Source: Mesorhizobium sp. (GTDB lineage: Bacteria; Pseudomonadota; Alphaproteobacteria; Rhizobiales; Rhizobiaceae). Taken from it: DNA of 64,000 nt. The notes beneath the pieces are model-generated. The model did no database searches, had not been told where the DNA came from, and saw only the letters and a program-made list of their open reading frames with translations. The position numbers and the translations under genes were made by a program. The stretch lies in assembly GCF_016793485.1 (NCBI RefSeq), contig NZ_JAEULZ010000001.1, positions 434,001 through 498,000 of the forward strand, given 5' to 3'. Below, in pieces: positions 63,324-64,000 of this stretch; position 1 is the first letter of the stretch, and each line of letters starts with the position of its first letter.

Positions 63324-64000
63324 ATGATCAAGTTGGGCGGAAGGTATCAGCACCTTGTCCACAGTGCAGGTTGCGCCTGCGTCAGTCCCGAGCTTCAGGC
63401 GGCATCGCGGCGTCTGGATGCGTTTTCCAGGCGCGGATTTCTTGCTGGCTTGGGTGCAGCGGCCGTTTCCGGGTTGGTATCCGGGCCGGCGTTCGCACAG
63501 ACACCTCCGTCCAAAACGCTGCTCCGGCAGGTCCGGCTCTTCGACGGCAAGTCCGACGCGCTCCAAAGTGTCCAGATCCTGATCGAAGGCAACCGGATCG
63601 TTTCGATCGATGCGGCAAACAACGCTCCGCCTGCCGATGCGACTGTTATCGATTGCGGCGGCCGCGTGCTGATGCCCGGCCTGATCGATGCGCACTGGCA
63701 TGCGATTTTCGCCGCCGTGCCGATGCAGGTTCTGATGACGGTCGACCCGGGCATGATCTTCACCATGTCGACCGCCGAAGCCGAGCGTACGCTGCTGCGG
63801 GGCTTCACGACCATCCGCGATCTGGGCGGTCCGGCATTCTCGTTCAAGCAGGCCATCGATGGCGGCATCGTTCCGGGGCCTCGCATCTTCCCTTCGGGCG
63901 CCATGATCACGACCTCCGGTGGACATGGCGACCTTCGCATGCCGTTCGAGATTCCGCGCGATGGCGATCTGCTCAGCCTCAGCGAAAAGTTTGGCGGAGC
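63324..64000 (+). CDS. Amidohydrolase-family protein with Tat signal (cut by window end)
   Basis: The visible 225 residues start MIKLGGRYQHLVHSAGCACV after AGGGAG at seven bases. Residues about 33-60 form a twin-arginine signal (AFSRRGFLAGLGAAAVSGLV) ending near AFAQT, so the enzyme is exported folded. The mature part has the amidohydrolase opening RLFDGKSDALQSVQILIEGNRIVSI and GLIDAHWHAIFAAVPMQVL (HxH metal site), then TIRDLGG and PGPRIFPSG, typical of the imidazolonepropionase/prolidase-type group. Export makes it a candidate periplasmic hydrolase. The C-terminus is outside the window. Confidence 0.85.
   Translation, partial: MIKLGGRYQHLVHSAGCACVSPELQAASRRLDAFSRRGFLAGLGAAAVSGLVSGPAFAQTPPSKTLLRQVRLFDGKSDALQSVQILIEGNRIVSIDAANNAPPADATVIDCGGRVLMPGLIDAHWHAIFAAVPMQVLMTVDPGMIFTMSTAEAERTLLRGFTTIRDLGGPAFSFKQAIDGGIVPGPRIFPSGAMITTSGGHGDLRMPFEIPRDGDLLSLSEKFGG

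Overview
The window is high-GC chromosomal DNA of an alphaproteobacterium. The most likely placement is Rhizobiales, near Mesorhizobium and other Phyllobacteriaceae. The reasons are the aerobic (Cob-type) cobalamin genes, a full 14-gene nuo operon followed by birA, rnj, mce, a DUF1467 gene, proS, lolC and lolD, the short ProS without an editing insertion, and the palindromic repeats typical of these genomes. The species assignment is inference; no 16S rRNA gene or comparable marker is present.

Layout. (1) 1-11272: cobalamin cluster I. A B12 riboswitch with its own promoter (minus strand) heads DUF1636-cobW-cobN-cobG-cobH-cobI-cobJ, with the CDSs overlapping or within 16 bases of each other. 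cobK faces this operon from the other side and cobL-cobE run away from cobK. (2) 11280-12500: a YcaQ-type winged-helix protein. (3) 12826-31919: nuoA-N, then birA, rnj, mce and a DUF1467 gene. Two extra genes sit inside nuo: a 215-aa protein sharing a C-terminal domain with the extended NuoE, and an overlooked 63-aa membrane protein between nuoH and nuoI. (4) 31920-32346: a minus-strand small-RNA candidate with a strong intrinsic terminator, then proS-lolC-lolD. (5) 35700-40872: a LexA-type operator ahead of a 28-aa membrane peptide, a membrane M50 peptidase with a START-like domain, ggt-lipB, and a bile-acid/sodium-symporter-family transporter. (6) 40937-42568: an AT-rich asparagine-synthase-like gene at the 3' end of tRNA-Leu(GAG), probably acquired. 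(7) 42765-48787: mgtE, an HD-GYP protein, a MerR regulator, an isoprenylcysteine-methyltransferase-type protein, a DUF1624 acyltransferase and a Rieske oxygenase. (8) 48865-54600: cobalamin cluster II. A second B12 riboswitch precedes cbtB-cbtA-cobP-cobO; an unrelated hypothetical gene follows; then cobD and cobC, head to head, and a tyrosine-phosphatase-like gene. (9) 54601-62887: a nitrogen-compound uptake and catabolism locus. It holds a creatininase-family hydrolase, RidA, an ABC transporter behind a near-perfect sigma-54 promoter, a cytosine-deaminase-like amidohydrolase, a GlcD-type FAD oxidase and two tandem quinone reductases. (10) 62959-64000: a small membrane protein and the start of a Tat-exported amidohydrolase, cut by the window end.

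How it fits together. The two riboswitch transcripts make most of the corrin-ring, cobalt-uptake, chelation, adenosylation and aminopropanol-arm enzymes and are both predicted to shut off when B12 is plentiful. cobA, cobB, cobF, cobM, cobQ, cobS/T and cobV are not in the window. The nuo operon encodes complex I. The sigma-54 promoter suggests the locus at 56-63 kb is induced under nitrogen limitation.

Most unusual points: palindromic repeat elements carried in frame inside cobN (two) and cobG (one), with a related intergenic copy; the domain shared by NuoE and its neighbour; the LexA-controlled micro-protein; the small-RNA candidate upstream of proS; and the sigma-54-driven catabolic operon. 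All domain and function calls come from reading translations and motifs; no database search was run.
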